Part shown: positions 11,191 through 22,115 of the stretch, piece by piece | Numbering within the stretch: position 1 is the first letter of the stretch | How the letters are laid out: the number at the start of each line of letters is the position of its first letter | DNA from: Pollenia angustigena | Taxonomy: Eukaryota > Arthropoda > Insecta > Diptera > Polleniidae | DNA length: 64,000 nt | NCBI GenBank assembly: GCA_930367215.1 | Contig: OV884060.1 | Span: 206,897,253-206,961,252 of the forward strand | Direction of reading: 5' to 3' | Translations under genes and position numbers: made by a program | The notes under the pieces: model-generated | The model's database searches: none | The model's input: the letters and a program-made list of their open reading frames with translations, nothing else | What the model was told of the DNA's origin: nothing

Positions 11191-11430
11191 TGTCGTTGTT
11201 GGTGGTCGAGCGGAAGCAGTGTTTGAATATTGTATGGATGCATCTTAAGATCCAACTTTAAAATAGTCTGAAATGTTCTGAAAATGCAAAAATAAGCAGG
11301 AACGACGGCGAGTTAAGTCAGATGGGCCATTTTCAACAATCTCACGCACAGCTTCCACGTTTTCTTCAGTGTGAATATTTCGATGTGATCCCCCTCCAGA
11401 ACGGTTGAACAATAATTCCGATCATGAAGG
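11190..11430 (-). pseudogene. IS630/mariner-type transposase remnant, helix-turn-helix part
   Basis: The reverse strand encodes HTEENVEAVREIVENGPS followed by TRRRS, which matches the DNA-binding region of the insect transposase family with DDE_3 catalytic domains. The frame then breaks. The related, better preserved copy is at 35196-35417. Confidence 0.65.
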
Positions 11431-11873
11431 CTGTGGCAAGAAATATAGAATACTAGATTATGCAATGCGCATGATTTTTCATTAGATGACGTATTTTGTC
11501 CCTGGCAAGGTCTGCCAATTTTAAAAGTGCTAAAGATTCAAGAATTTTTAATAAGAAATGTATGCACTTTATAGAGCGGGCAACCCCGCAGTTAAACAAC
11601 GAATCTCTTGAGTTTGCCAGCTTTAAGTTTTAAGCCAATATAAATGCAGCTCACGTGATGTCATTTGTCTGGCGTGCGTAGAATATTTCAAATTTGTTTT
11701 CTTGAATTAAAATATTGACGATATTTTCGCTGCGTCAAAACATTTGATCGTTGATAAGAATAGAAAAATTCGATCATTTTAACGCGTTGTTGTGTTCTGT
11801 CTGCATTCATTACATACAGTCTACAACAGACACGAAATGCTTAATATTAACCCTAAAATGATGTTAGTGTGAA
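11431..11873. other. Spacer, nothing recognised
   Basis: No supported coding frame or repeat ends. Confidence 0.4.
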
Positions 11874-11881
11874 GTATAGAC

Positions 11882-12993
11882 TAGATTTTGCTAAAAACCA
11901 TAAAAATGTGAAACCGCGGTTTCGGTTTTAAAATTATTAAAACCGGTCGGTTTCGGTTCGGCTTTCGGTTTTGAAAATATCAAAGTTAAATTCATACATA
12001 AACATATATATTTTTTTTCATGCACTACAATTTTTTCATTTGTTTCAATTCAGGTACTTTCATTCGCCCTTAAGTGTATACCTGGGCCTGGGCAGGCATT
12101 TGTTCACTTTTTTCTAGTTTTTTTTTTATATAATTATTATGTGTATTAGAACGAAACTTTATGTATTCCTCAATTCCGCAATTGGCCAAATGAAAATTTT
12201 GTGCATATTTTAGCCACCTGGGCCTGGTCAGGCCCTTCCCTATAATATATGTACTGCAGTTAATAAAATCAGAATGAAACATTTCAAAAAGCATACAGAA
12301 CACATAAGAATTCTTCCTTTTCTGTTTTCTCGAAAAATTTTTTTATTTCCCAAAAAAATTTCCTGCTATAGCCATAAAGCTCCATACATATAAAAGTAGT
12401 CCCATCCTTGCCCAGGGGTACGTTAGGTTGAGTTTTTTTTTATGGCCACAAGAAACTCCATACAAAATCCATGTGGCCCAGGTGGCAGTTTATGCCTCAC
12501 AAATAAGGTTTGTACTTAAGAGTTATATAGATAATATTTCGCTCATTTGCTGCAAGACCGGCATAACTCAAAAAACAAAATTTTGGAGTTAGAGATGCAG
12601 AATTGTTCGCTTTGTTTTTCTTTATATTGTGTATTAAATTCATCTTTATATCTTTTATACTTTCCCAGTTTGAAGAGAATGTGTCTTCTTTTTTTCTAAG
12701 TAGTTAGAGCAAATAAAAAACTTTAAATGCGTATATCTCGAAATGTATTTTTTTGAGTTATGCCGGTCTTGCAGCTAATGAGCGATTTGTTCTTCTTAGT
12801 ACTTATTTTGAATTTTAAGAATTTTGAAATACCTTGTCATTGTTGAAGGCTGTTATGTATAAAGTTTTTGTATATGAAGTACGAGTATGATGTTTAATTT
12901 GCAATTTCTTCAAGCATAAATACATTGTTAAAGTAAAAGCTAAAACCGAGGTTTTTTTGTCGGTTTTCGGTTAAAACCGAACTGCAATCCCTA
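11882..12993. mobile_element. hAT-type element, 8-bp duplication GTATAGAC
   Basis: The perfect direct repeat GTATAGAC (11874-11881 and 12994-13001) flanks an element beginning TAGATTTTGC and ending GCAATCCCTA. Subterminal runs of AACCGNGGTTT and CGGTTTTCGGTT words occur at both ends in inverted orientation. The interior has CCTGGGCC words at 12080 and 12213 and their complement at 12475, and a nested 245-bp MITE. No transposase frame was recognised. Confidence 0.8.
12540..12784. mobile_element. 245-bp MITE, 35-bp TIRs, ATTT flanks
   Basis: The ends CGCTCATTTGCTGCAAGACC and GGTCTTGCAGCTAATGAGCG extend to about 35 bp (GGCATAACTCAAAAAA inward) with one or two mismatches. ATTT flanks both sides. 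It is nested in the hAT element at 11882-12993. Confidence 0.85.
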
Positions 12994-13001
12994 GTATAGA
13001 C

Positions 13002-13570
13002 TCATCATGTTAGAGGTTTTCTCATGTTATAACACGGTTGTTAATGCAAATGTTTTAACAACGCTTTTATAACATCATGTTATAACAGCAAACCATGTCA
13101 GTTGTAGACGGGGAGTTACAAATTTCCAAGAATTCAGTTATAACCTGCAAAGAACAATTACAGTACTATCTTGATAACTTGAACTCGCGATTATTCGGAT
13201 ATTTTAAAAATTCGGACACTGCTTAAGACCGGACAGTATCACTTTTTTACTCTATAATCCGGACAGAAGATTTCGTTTTTTCTTCTTTTGTTAATTTATG
13301 TGATGCTCTTTGAATTGAAACTGAGTTTTTTACAGTAATACGAGTCTACGTTTAAAATTTTTGTAAATTTGTTTAGTTTGAGTATATTTGGTGACATAGT
13401 AAGTTTGCAAAATATTTTCTACTGACAAAATTTTAAAAAACATACATTAAATTTAAACCTTTCTTGATATTACATATCGTTGGCTTAGAGTGTAAACCTG
13501 CTAAATCCGCTTTTTAAGTAAATTGAGATTTTAATGCCGTATGGTAGAGAAAGATAGGAGGTGCTTTAAA
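13002..13570. other. AT-rich spacer
   Basis: Only a scattered word CATGTTATAACA near 13020-13090, in direct copies, stands out. Nothing coding is seen. Confidence 0.4.
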
Positions 13571-14067
13571 ACCATGTGTGATAAGGCCATGATCGCTTTA
13601 TTGCTCAGTTGAGAGGTAAGGTCATATTTAAAATTTCGCGAAATGAGAGATATAGCCATATTTTTTTCGCAAATGAGAGATAAAGCCATATTTTTCCAGA
13701 ATATTGTTATTCATGGTGTAAACATTCTGTAAAAGGGAAAATCCTCATTTATCATTGAACAAAATTTTTTTATTCTTGTGACGCATGCATAAAAAGTTAA
13801 TTCAGCGAAGCCACCTACCGCGTCCTACTGGAGAAGAAAACCCGTAAGCACGGCCGCCACGCAGAAAAACTTAAGTATGCGAAGCCATATTTCAACACTT
13901 AACTTTAGTGTTTCCGGAACTGAAATGAGAGATAAAGCCATTTTCTAATATTGCTAATGTGAGCTAAGACCATGATGGCTTTATCTCCCATTCAAATTAA
14001 AAAAATAAAAGCCTTTATCACCCTATTGAATGAGAGATAAAGCCATCATGGCCTTATCTCACATGGT
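13571..14067. mobile_element. TIR element with repeated GAGATAAAGCCAT words
   Basis: The ends ACCATGTGTGATAAGGCCAT and ATGGCCTTATCTCACATGGT are inverted. The word AATGAGAGATAAAGCCAT or a close variant occurs at 13652, 13673, 13922 and 14028, and inverted at 13978, forming a subterminal repeat system. A GC-rich coding-like piece (13801-13902) sits in the middle. The target duplication is not clear. Confidence 0.65.
13801..13902 (+). pseudogene. Possible retroelement integrase C-terminus fragment
   Basis: An open stretch of 33 codons ending in a stop reads ATYRVLLEKK, then GRHAEKLKYAKPYF. The pattern Y-x-V-x-L ... H-x-x-x-LK-x-x-x-PYF resembles the very C-terminal tail of Ty3/gypsy-type integrases (GPY/F region). 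Its GC content is clearly above the surroundings. It lies inside a DNA-transposon-like element, so it is probably a captured or inserted fragment. The family assignment is tentative. Confidence 0.35.
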
Positions 14068-14193
14068 ATTAGTTATTTGTCTGTATTTGTTAAGAACACA
14101 TTATGATTAAATGTTGAAATTAATTTCGATTACATTAAAAATCGATGTGCAAACCCTACTTTTTAAGATATTAAAAGCCTACATACAGGTATA

Positions 14194-15173
14194 TTCTGAA
14201 AATCACGTGATTTCAAATCACATGTGCTTTTAAAATCACACTTGTGATTTTGTGGTGTTCTGTAAATCACACCATTTTTGTGTTTTTCGGTGTGATTTTC
14301 AATTGACGAAAGCACAAGCAAACACAAAAAGTTTGTTCTACAAAATTATAGCTAATTTTTAACGCTTTTTATGTTATTTTTCAAAAATTTGTTTTTTAAC
14401 CGATTGAGCGATTTCAGATTGAGTGTTAAAAATTGCAATTTTTTGCGAATTTTAGCCATGTTCGCGATAAAAGCAATTTTTTTCTATAAGTTTTCGATTC
14501 TTTATAGCTTTGACAATTTATAATAAATAGTAGAATTTTGCTATCATGCCGCTGTTAGCAAATTTTTGCGAATTTCAGCTAATTAAGACATTTTTACCGA
14601 ATTTTTGTCATTCCTTATAGTTTAAGGGACTTTCAGTCAATTTTATGGCTCGTTTTTTTTTTTTATTTTTTACCCATTTAGCGATTTCAAATAAAATTTA
14701 GGGCTTGTTTGCAATCTTGCAATTTTTCACGAATTTAGCCATTTTCGCGATAGAAGCGATTTTTTCTTGTGATTCTTTACAGCTCTTACGATTTTTAATA
14801 AATATTATATGTACTTTGCTTTCATGCCGCTGTTTGCAAATTAGCGATCTTTAATTGAACTAAAAAAAACACACTGAAATCACAACGGAAGTCTCAAAAG
14901 CAAATATCATTTTTTTAGTGTCGTCGAATTTTCTTATTTTTAAAGGATTTGTTGAAAATTAAATATTTTATTGCATAAACAATTAATAAACAACACATTG
15001 AATATTTTATTTAAATAATTTATTATGACGGCCATCTTACAATAGTCGCAAAAATAACAAAGTGATTTCAAAAAGTGGTTTACGTAGCTGAACGTTTTGA
15101 AATCACAAAATAATATGCCCAGAACACCTTTCTTGTGATTTCAAATCACTTTCATAAAATGTGATTTTCAGAA
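14194..15173. mobile_element. 980-bp TIR element, ends TTCTGAAAATCAC
   Basis: The inverted ends TTCTGAAAATCACGTGATTT and ...GTGATTTTCAGAA are accompanied by repeated TGATTTCAAATCAC words at both sides. Flanks CAGGTATA (14186-14193) and CAGGCCTA (15174-15181) agree at 6 of 8 bases, compatible with an old 8-bp duplication (hAT-like). The interior has several words such as GCGAATTTTAGC but no transposase frame. Confidence 0.6.
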
Positions 15174-15732
15174 CAGGCCTAATAATCTCATTTTTATTTT
15201 TTAACTTAAACATTCTCTATCATTTAATATTTGTCAATAATACTAAATAACTTTTCTTTTATATTAATTTCAAGTGAATCCTGAACAAAAGATTTAAACA
15301 ACAGAATACCACACAAAAAAAACATGGAATTACACCTGCAATAATCAACACAAAAACTCAATCCATGTGTTACCAATTTGGTAAAACATAAAAATTTACA
15401 ATCCGAAAGTAGTTTCCATTCTTCCTCAACATTTCGTGCACCTGTCTTCAGCAACACCTCAAACGGATACAAATAATTCTTAAAATAGTGTAGAAAAAAG
15501 AAAAAAGGTGCGATTTTAAAACGTCATAATGACAATAGAATACTTTTAGAAAGTAAAATAATGTTTTTGTTTCTATTGTAAAAATCTACTAAAAAAAAAG
15601 TTGTACATATATAATTTCAATTTAGATCTTTCTCTTTCTCAATTTCATTCATTCATATTGAAAAAGTCTCAATCAAGTCTTCAGAATAATTTGTACAAAG
15701 TTTCCACAAAAAAACATAAAAAATCATTGAAA
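15174..15732 (+). other. qvr: Upstream flank / probable 5' UTR of qvr coding exon 1
   Basis: This is AT-rich sequence. The frame of exon 1 is open back to about 15601 but holds no in-frame ATG before 15733, so the upstream part is read as untranslated leader. Where transcription starts cannot be told; Drosophila qvr has noncoding first exons, so more may lie further upstream. Confidence 0.4.
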
Positions 15733-15793
15733 ATGGCATTTTTTACACACCACCAACAATTAGCAACAAATAAATGGTTAATAACAATAACAG
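15733..15793 (+). CDS. qvr: quiver/sleepless, coding exon 1 (start of signal peptide)
   Basis: Codes for residues 1-20 plus the first base of codon 21. The start ATG has a favourable context (GAAAATGG) and is the first ATG in the frame. The exon ends in ITIT and is followed by a strong donor (CAG|GTAAGT), phase 1. Joined to 28713, it completes codon 21 (Ala) and continues the hydrophobic signal segment. The N-terminus differs from the Drosophila protein as I remember it, apart from a shared NxWL pattern before the hydrophobic core, which is normal for a cleaved signal peptide. See exon 4 for function. Confidence 0.85.
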
Positions 15794-16916
15794 GTAAGTT
15801 GAATAAATCATAAAATATGTACATATACTTGAATTTTTTCAATAAATAAATCATGTGTAACAATAATCAAACAAATTTGTAAATAGATTTTGGAAATGAT
15901 GATGATGATGGCCATTCATAGTCATAATGAAAATGTTGGCTATTTTTAAGAGAAACCACTAAAAATTTCGATTAAAAATACACTTTAAATAAACACACTT
16001 ATAACAATTAATAATCATGATGATGATAGTTTCAAGTGGAAAAGTGTGTTTGTCTAAAAATATACTTATTACATCAATGACTCGATTTGCGTGCCCAAAA
16101 AGGTTTGAAATATATTTGTAGAAAAAATAACCAGAAAAAAAGATATTGAGTAAAACTATTTTTTATTTATTAACAGAGACCCTATAAAGTCTATGCGAAA
16201 ACTTTTTTTTGGCGAGTACTAGCGTCACGTAAGTAAATTACTCGACAATTTACAGAAGAAGTGTGTCTGAAACATTTTTGTGAGAAAAGTTCCCGCTTTG
16301 AACTGTCAAATAAACTCACGAATAAAATTGGGCGAGAACAAATTTTAATACTAAAAAACAATTAAAATGCAAAATACAAAGAATAATAATATTTTGTTCT
16401 TGGCACATTTTTTATTGTTTAATTATTTTTCTTTTAACAGTTTTATAAAATATACGAATGTTTTCAAAGCTCGTTTGCAAACAACAAACATTAAAGTCGC
16501 ACTTTACATTATTTGGTAGAGCCGACGTTTGTATTTTAGCCGCACTCGATGAAAACTTTTAAATTTTAGTAAATTTTGGTCGCCGTCAACGATATGTGTT
16601 ACTGGCGTTCTCAACGTCTGCAATGTCACATCGGCTTTTGATAGTTTTCGGCATGAGTTACAGGCACCCTTTTTCTCACTTTTCGAGAAACGGTGGTTCG
16701 CCGCAATATAGCAAAGTTGTAAAACATAGCACAAAAAATAAAAAATTACAACTCAACTGAGTTAAGTTGTGAACCGTAATAGGGGCCAAAATAGGCCCAT
16801 TCTAATAGGCCCATGTTTACCTGTAGGTTTGGTAGTGCTCACAAGTGGTGTAGGATATTAAACGTTCGGGCTTGTGGAATTATATTTTGTTTGTCTGAAA
16901 ATGAATCTTAATCAAA
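15794..16916 (+). other. qvr: qvr intron 1, first part: no recognised element
   Basis: AT-rich intron sequence. A short GATGATGATG run is at 15897. Nothing else is supported. Confidence 0.5.
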
Positions 16917-17396
16917 ACAATTACTAGTGTCCGACCGAACGTTCGGGTTCGGTTACGGAGCTCGGCAAAAAATTATGTTTGGTCAAAGTTCGGTGTTCGG
17001 CGAAATTTTTACCGAACTTTACCGAACACCGAACTTTTTTATGAAATAACATATTTATTATAATTTCAAATTATAATTTGGCATCATTGTTTTTGAAAAT
17101 ACATAATACGAAATCAATACAACTATTTTTCTCTATGATTATTAGTTCGAAAAAATACAGCGATGACTTAATAAAATGCTGAAGTGTACAAAAATGGGTT
17201 TATATGTGTAATTTTTAGAAGACGGTAAAAATACAACAAAAAAATTTTTATTTGGCAAAAAAATACTCTCTATTTATCTGCGAATGGGATGATTATCTAT
17301 AGTTTTGGGTGAACTTTATAGTATACATATTTCCAGATAAAAATGACATCCAATCCATTTTGCAGTTTTTTTTTTTAACAATTGAGCAAGCGCTCT

Positions 17397-17525
17397 ATGC
17401 AAATGTTGCGCCAAAAAATGTCAATGGGGAGTTCATTTCCAAGCAAACAAACTACCGCCAATATTAAACGCCACTTGGAGAAAATACACCCCAACGAGTT
17501 CAAAAAATACATTGTAGAGGTTTGA
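17397..17525 (+). pseudogene. hAT transposase N-terminal BED zinc-finger remnant
   Basis: A 42-codon open stretch contains KQTTANIKRHLEKIHPNEFK, matching the distal half of a BED finger (the H-x5-H pair of the C2H2-like domain) that starts many hAT transposases. The cysteine half is degraded. It belongs to the outer hAT. Confidence 0.7.
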
Positions 17526-17772
17526 GTACTAATATGTATACTAGGGCTATAACCAAATTATTGGCATAGTACGACGGAGTGGCCAAGAATGTTTTAGTAA
17601 AAAACACATCTCTTCCGTCGTTTTGCGAAAAAAAACCCTCACGCAGGGAAGCAAGTTTCTAAAACCTTCTAAGAAATTTTGAACCGCGAGTAATTGTAAA
17701 CCGTAGGAAACTTTTTAAATCTAAAGCAGTGGATGAATTCCAAAATAGCATTAAGGTGATACGTATAGGAAT

Positions 17773-18629
17773 TAGAGTTTCTACGCGGGAAAGAATTCCC
17801 GGGAATCCCGGAACATTTTTTTTAAATTAATCCCGGGAAATTTTTTTCGGGATATTTCAAATTTAATTTTTTAAAATTTTAATTTGTTAGAATCGTTAAA
17901 ATCAAAAACGAGCAATAAAAATATATTCTTTACTAAAATTACTAAAAACTACATATAACGGTCTTTTAAATGGCTTATGAAATGTCTAAAAAGCTTCTTG
18001 AAGTAGAAAATTAAAACATACACGCTACACGCTACACCATCAACAACACCATGTGTTGAACCATCTTCAAATCCTAATAAAATAAATGTAAAGAAAATTA
18101 AAAAGCCTGATAATATCTTAAAAAAGAATTTGACGCCTATGATGTCACGGGTAACAGGCCAACAGATTTATAATCTTTGTACGACGTGCTTCTTACTATA
18201 AAACCAACGTCTGTAGAAAGCGAGAGCACGTTTTCAGTAGCAAGCAATATACATATCAACAGGATTTGAAATATAATCTCTGATGAGCTTTTTAATGCTT
18301 TAATAATACTTGAAACTTTTTGCTTAAAAGAAAATTAATTTTACCAAGTTGGTATTAAAAATTACTACTAAATATTAATAAGTTTTTTGTACATATAAAT
18401 GTAACAATTTATTTGGTTTTGTTTTGGCTTTTTGTGGAATTAACATAGCTAATTTTTTTGGACTGTTGTATATGTGTATGTATATTCTTTTAAAAAAGTA
18501 AAAACTTTTGTCTTGAACTCATTTAATGAAATCATTGTTTTAGTCAAAGAATCCCGGGATTCCCGGGAATAAGATTTTTTTTGTTTCGTTTCCCGGGAAT
18601 GGAACAAGTCCGGGAAATACGAAACCCTA
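17773..18629. mobile_element. Inner hAT element nested in the outer hAT, duplication ATAGGAAT
   Basis: The perfect direct repeat ATAGGAAT (17765-17772, 18630-18637) flanks ends TAGAGTTTC and GAAACCCTA. Subterminal TCCCGGGA / CCCGGGAAT palindromic words occur at both ends. It carries the last part of a hAT transposase. It inserted after the outer hAT. Confidence 0.9.
18192..18338 (+). pseudogene. hAT transposase C-terminal dimerisation domain remnant
   Basis: The translation TIKPTSVESESTFSVASNI, then, after a frame change, IISDELFNALIILETF and a stop, matches the hAT dimerisation motif (P-T/S-S-x-x-x-E-R-x-F-S ... L-x-x-x-x-x-x-x-x-x-F-L). At least one stop and one frameshift are present. It is part of the inner hAT. 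Confidence 0.8.
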
Positions 18630-19153
18630 ATAGGAATATATACAAATATCAGGTGTTTATTTTTTTAAATTTCCGTGAGATCAAATGGTTGTTTTTAAAC
18701 TTCAACCCGATCACTGCGTGAACTTTCTTAACAATCCGAAAAAACTATCATATTTTTTATTAATAACTTTTAATGTTCTACACGACTATACTATGCCGTT
18801 TTTGATTTTCGCAAAAGTGTGAAAAAGTTATAGCCCTATCGTATACTGTATTAATCTTGAACTTTATTTTTTGTCTTAAAAAAAAGTTATTACTTAGTGT
18901 TTTTTAACCATAAAATAGTTTTGATTACTATAAAGTGCAATTTATCTTTTCATGTTGCATCCTTCCAAAAGTGTAAATGTAATAATTTCCCGAAATTTTA
19001 TTTTGTTTTAAATAAATACATAAAAAAGTACAATTGTTCAGATTTATTAACAAAAAGTTCGGGTTCGGGTTCCTCCGAACTTGTCAAAATTTACCGAAGT
19101 TCGGGTTCGGGTTCGGTCTCAAAAAGTGCCTTCGGTCGGACACTAACAATTAC

Positions 19154-20118
19154 AGATGATTTTATAAATATAAGATACCCTAGCGGACCTAGTGTCGATG
19201 CAATGTTAATTTTCACTGGAAATAAAGATTAAAACATGTGAATATATTCTGGCGTGCTAAATTTATAATCGCTTAAATAAAATGACTTAAAATTATAAGC
19301 CACTAAGGAAATATTAAACTATTTGAAATACAAAAGTAAAATTTATATGGGGGCAAGTTAAAATAGTGAACCGCATTAGCCAAACTTTTTTTTTTATCAA
19401 ACATTTATTGTATAAAATAACAATTTGTGCTAAATTTGGTTGCTTTATCTCAAACCGTCTTAACTTGGTTCAAAATTAGCATGAACCGATATTGCCCATT
19501 TGTAATCCCAAACGAATCTATCGTCCATACATCAATTTTGGCAAGTTTCATTTTCCTAAGCCTTTCATTGCGACGTCTATTGTGCTTTCAAAATACAGAC
19601 GTAAAGAGGTGGCTAGATCGTCTTAGAATTTCACAGGGATCCAGAATATAGATTTACCTAATAGTGTATCCGGTATCATCAGTTCGATGTGTTACAAGCG
19701 AAACGACAAGATCAATATACATATACATACCCCCCATCTTATTGGTGGTGAGTATAAAAATTGATAAAATATTTTTATGTAAAATGAGTTTAAATAAAAA
19801 CCTATTAATATGGGGCTACTATAAATAGGAACGAAGGTTAAAATTATTAATACAATTTCAAATTATTTTTTGTGGACGCAAATCATGGTATTGATGTAAA
19901 AAGGAAATAAATGTATTTTCTTCTCAAACGTTTTACAAAATGATTTAATTATTGATGCTTTAGGAAATGTTACATTAAAAGACATATTAAATATTTTATA
20001 TTATAAAGTTTATACTTTTTGTTATGTCTCCTTTAGATAAACCAGGTTGTAACGGTTTTATTACTTTAACTAATATATTTACTTATAAACATGTAACTTT
20101 CACACTCTTAACACTTAA
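19154..20118. repeat. Intron 1 spacer with dispersed repeat at about 19290-19760
   Basis: A block with TTTATATGGGGGC near 19348, ATCCAGAATATAGATTTACC near 19640 and the close GGTGGTGAGTATAAAAATTG at 19745 resembles the layout of the repeat at 5493-6707. The remainder (19760-20118) is AT-rich with nothing recognised. Confidence 0.45.
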
Positions 20119-20457
20119 CAACACTGTACAAGAACAGTAGACTATATTATTAAAATCAACGTTAACTTGTTAACAGGTTGTCAAAAAATGTTCCATTAAA
20201 GATCGGAACCGACACTCATTTCGTATTTTTAATCATTGTCTTGACACTTTTTGCCTGTTTGTAGAACGCGAGCGCAAAAGTAACTCGTTCAACTAACATT
20301 TAAAACAAAAACAAAAACAAATTTTGAAATATTGTTTTAAATGTAAGTTAAGCGAGTCACTTTTTTGCTCGCGTTCTACAAACAGGCAGTATATCATTAT
20401 CACTTTACATTTAAAACTTACCACACTGTTAACCTGTAAACATTCTGTACAGTGTTG
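20119..20457. mobile_element. MITE, TIR CAACACTGTACA, around a 138-bp hairpin
   Basis: The ends CAACACTGTACA and TGTACAGTGTTG are inverted. Within it, 20251-20388 forms a hairpin of about 60-bp arms starting TGCCTGTTTGTAGAACGCGA. The hairpin GC content stands out and may be a separate nested MITE. The CACTGTACAAC end resembles that of the element at 26730-28339. Confidence 0.7.
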
Positions 20458-21154
20458 TCAATACCATAAAAATGTAAAAGTCGCTTAAACTAACAGATTC
20501 TATTTTAGATTTTAACGAAATAACAACATCATAAACGACAAAAATCCGATTTCGTAACAATATATTGATTACGTATTGTGTACACAACAATCTCGTTAAG
20601 AGATAATCGCTAATCGAAGGTTGTTTTCAGGAAGATCACTGTCAATCGTGCACAATTTGCAATTATAATTTATAATTTTCATAGTATCAGCTTGAAAATC
20701 GCATAAGTGATCCATCCGAAAGTCTTCGATAAATCCCTGGATACAATGCTGCAAGTCTACAATCCTAAAAAGGGATCCACGATAATACAAACCTTTTAAA
20801 AACTGTTTCGATTAACAAGAACTTAAAAATGTTGTCAGGTGATTTTTACTCTAGTTGACAATTAAACTCCTTTAAAAGAGTATTTATTATCATGCTAGGA
20901 GTAAAAAACACTCTGCCTTAAAGTAACATTTAAATGGATAATTGGGAAGAAATAACACTTTAACCATAAGATATTACTTTTACATAAATGACTTTAGTAT
21001 TTGGAAAATATGTATTTTATGTATGTAGTATATGAGGAGGATTCCATAACAGAACGCAATAATCACACTAAATAACATTTTAGATATATCAATGTATTTA
21101 TTATGTTCAAGATAATTATACTTTTCTAATGGTGAAAAAGTTTTTAACGAACTA
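20458..21154. other. Intron 1 spacer
   Basis: Near 21030 the sequence TATATGAGGAGGATTCCATA followed by ACAGAACGC matches 55050-55085 and, inverted, 23730-23760. It is otherwise unremarkable and non-coding. Confidence 0.4.
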
Positions 21155-21354
21155 TTCAAGGCGAATTCATGTATTCGGTAGCGGCAATTCTAAAATATTT
21201 ACAACAATAAAAAACAACACTGTATTTATATTTTTGATTTAGTTGGAAGATATGTCAAAAACATAAGCAAATTTTGACATTTCTCCCTCTAAGTAGGAAT
21301 AAAAGTAGCACAGCTGTCTTTTAAGCCGCACCTAATAAGAGAATTCGCCTTGAA
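21155..21354. mobile_element. 200-bp MITE, TIR TTCAAGGCGAATTC
   Basis: The ends TTCAAGGCGAATTC and GAATTCGCCTTGAA are perfect inverted repeats. An isolated GAATTCGCCTTGA at 45966 looks like one end of the same family. Confidence 0.8.
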
Positions 21355-21570
21355 GCTACCCAATTAAAATTGTTTTCAATTTGCTTAGCACTAGTGGTCC
21401 ATTTTTAAAAATAAGCGCATATTTATGCGCTACGCAATAAGACATATAGAGATGCAGTAAAGTAAGTCTGCTTTCACACGTTTCATCTTTTGATGCTAAA
21501 CTCTTAGGTTTATTTAAGAAAAGAAAGAAGAAAGGGGGTAAGTACGTGGTTGGCTGTACTCGGTCAGTAC

Positions 21571-22107
21571 TAGAGTTGTCAATTGTTCGCATTTCAACTT
21601 TGTTCGAATAATTCAAATAATTGTTTTTGTTTGTTCGATCAAACGATTCAATTTATAAAATTATTCGATTAATCGATGAGAATTACGAATAAAAGAAAAT
21701 AATTTTTACAAAAAAAGTAACGTATTTTAAATAAGTTACATTCGTCCATTCATCTACAACTATGGAAATCTTCCATTTTTTTCTTTATTTTTTCTCAAAT
21801 CTGCTTAAGATGAAACTCCATATCGTTGTTTTACTTTAAGTCATCGTAAAACCCTTAATTCCTTAATAATCCGATGTTACTTTGGCGTTGGCAGATACAC
21901 CATTTTCAGCTAAACTTCTGCACACAATTTCTTCTATAGAGCAATGGCTGTGTGTCAGGGCTATGGCTACAATACTTAAAAAAATTATTCGATTAACATT
22001 AATTTATCGATTTATTCGTTATTCGAAAATCGCCATTTTAAAATTATTCGAACAAGAGTTTGATTTTATCGATTAATCGAATTATTCTTAATCGGTTGAC
22101 AACTCTA
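21571..22107. mobile_element. 537-bp hAT MITE, duplication GTCAGTAC
   Basis: The perfect 8-bp repeat GTCAGTAC (21563-21570, 22108-22115) flanks ends TAGAGTTGTCAA and TTGACAACTCTA. Subterminal words ATTCGATTAATCG occur on both sides. There is no transposase. Similar ATTCG/AATCG-rich sequence at 58440-58565 is probably another member. Confidence 0.9.
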
Positions 22108-22115
22108 GTCAGTAC

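Larger units (their letters stand above)
16925..19145. mobile_element. Outer hAT element, 8-bp duplication ACAATTAC
   Basis: The perfect 8-bp direct repeat ACAATTAC (16917-16924, 19146-19153) flanks ends TAGTGTCCGACCGAA and TTCGGTCGGACACTA. GTTCGG words are dense beneath both ends, as subterminal sites. It carries a BED-finger remnant at 17397-17525 and is interrupted by a second hAT (17773-18629). Without that insertion it would be about 1.36 kb, an internally deleted copy. It lies in qvr intron 1. Confidence 0.9.

Noticed and set aside
5178..14157. TAGGGTTTGCA words at 5178 and (inverted) 14157 as ends of one 9-kb hAT
   Set aside because: The 8-bp flanks do not match and many intact elements lie between; they look like ends of two separate family members.
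15601..15732. Upstream extension of the exon 1 reading frame
   Set aside because: The frame is open but has no ATG before 15733; starting at a TTG is not credible in an animal gene.
18897..19232. 111-codon plus frame with GSGS repeats
   Set aside because: It runs through the subterminal GTTCGG repeats and TIR of the outer hAT and past its duplication, so it is not a gene.
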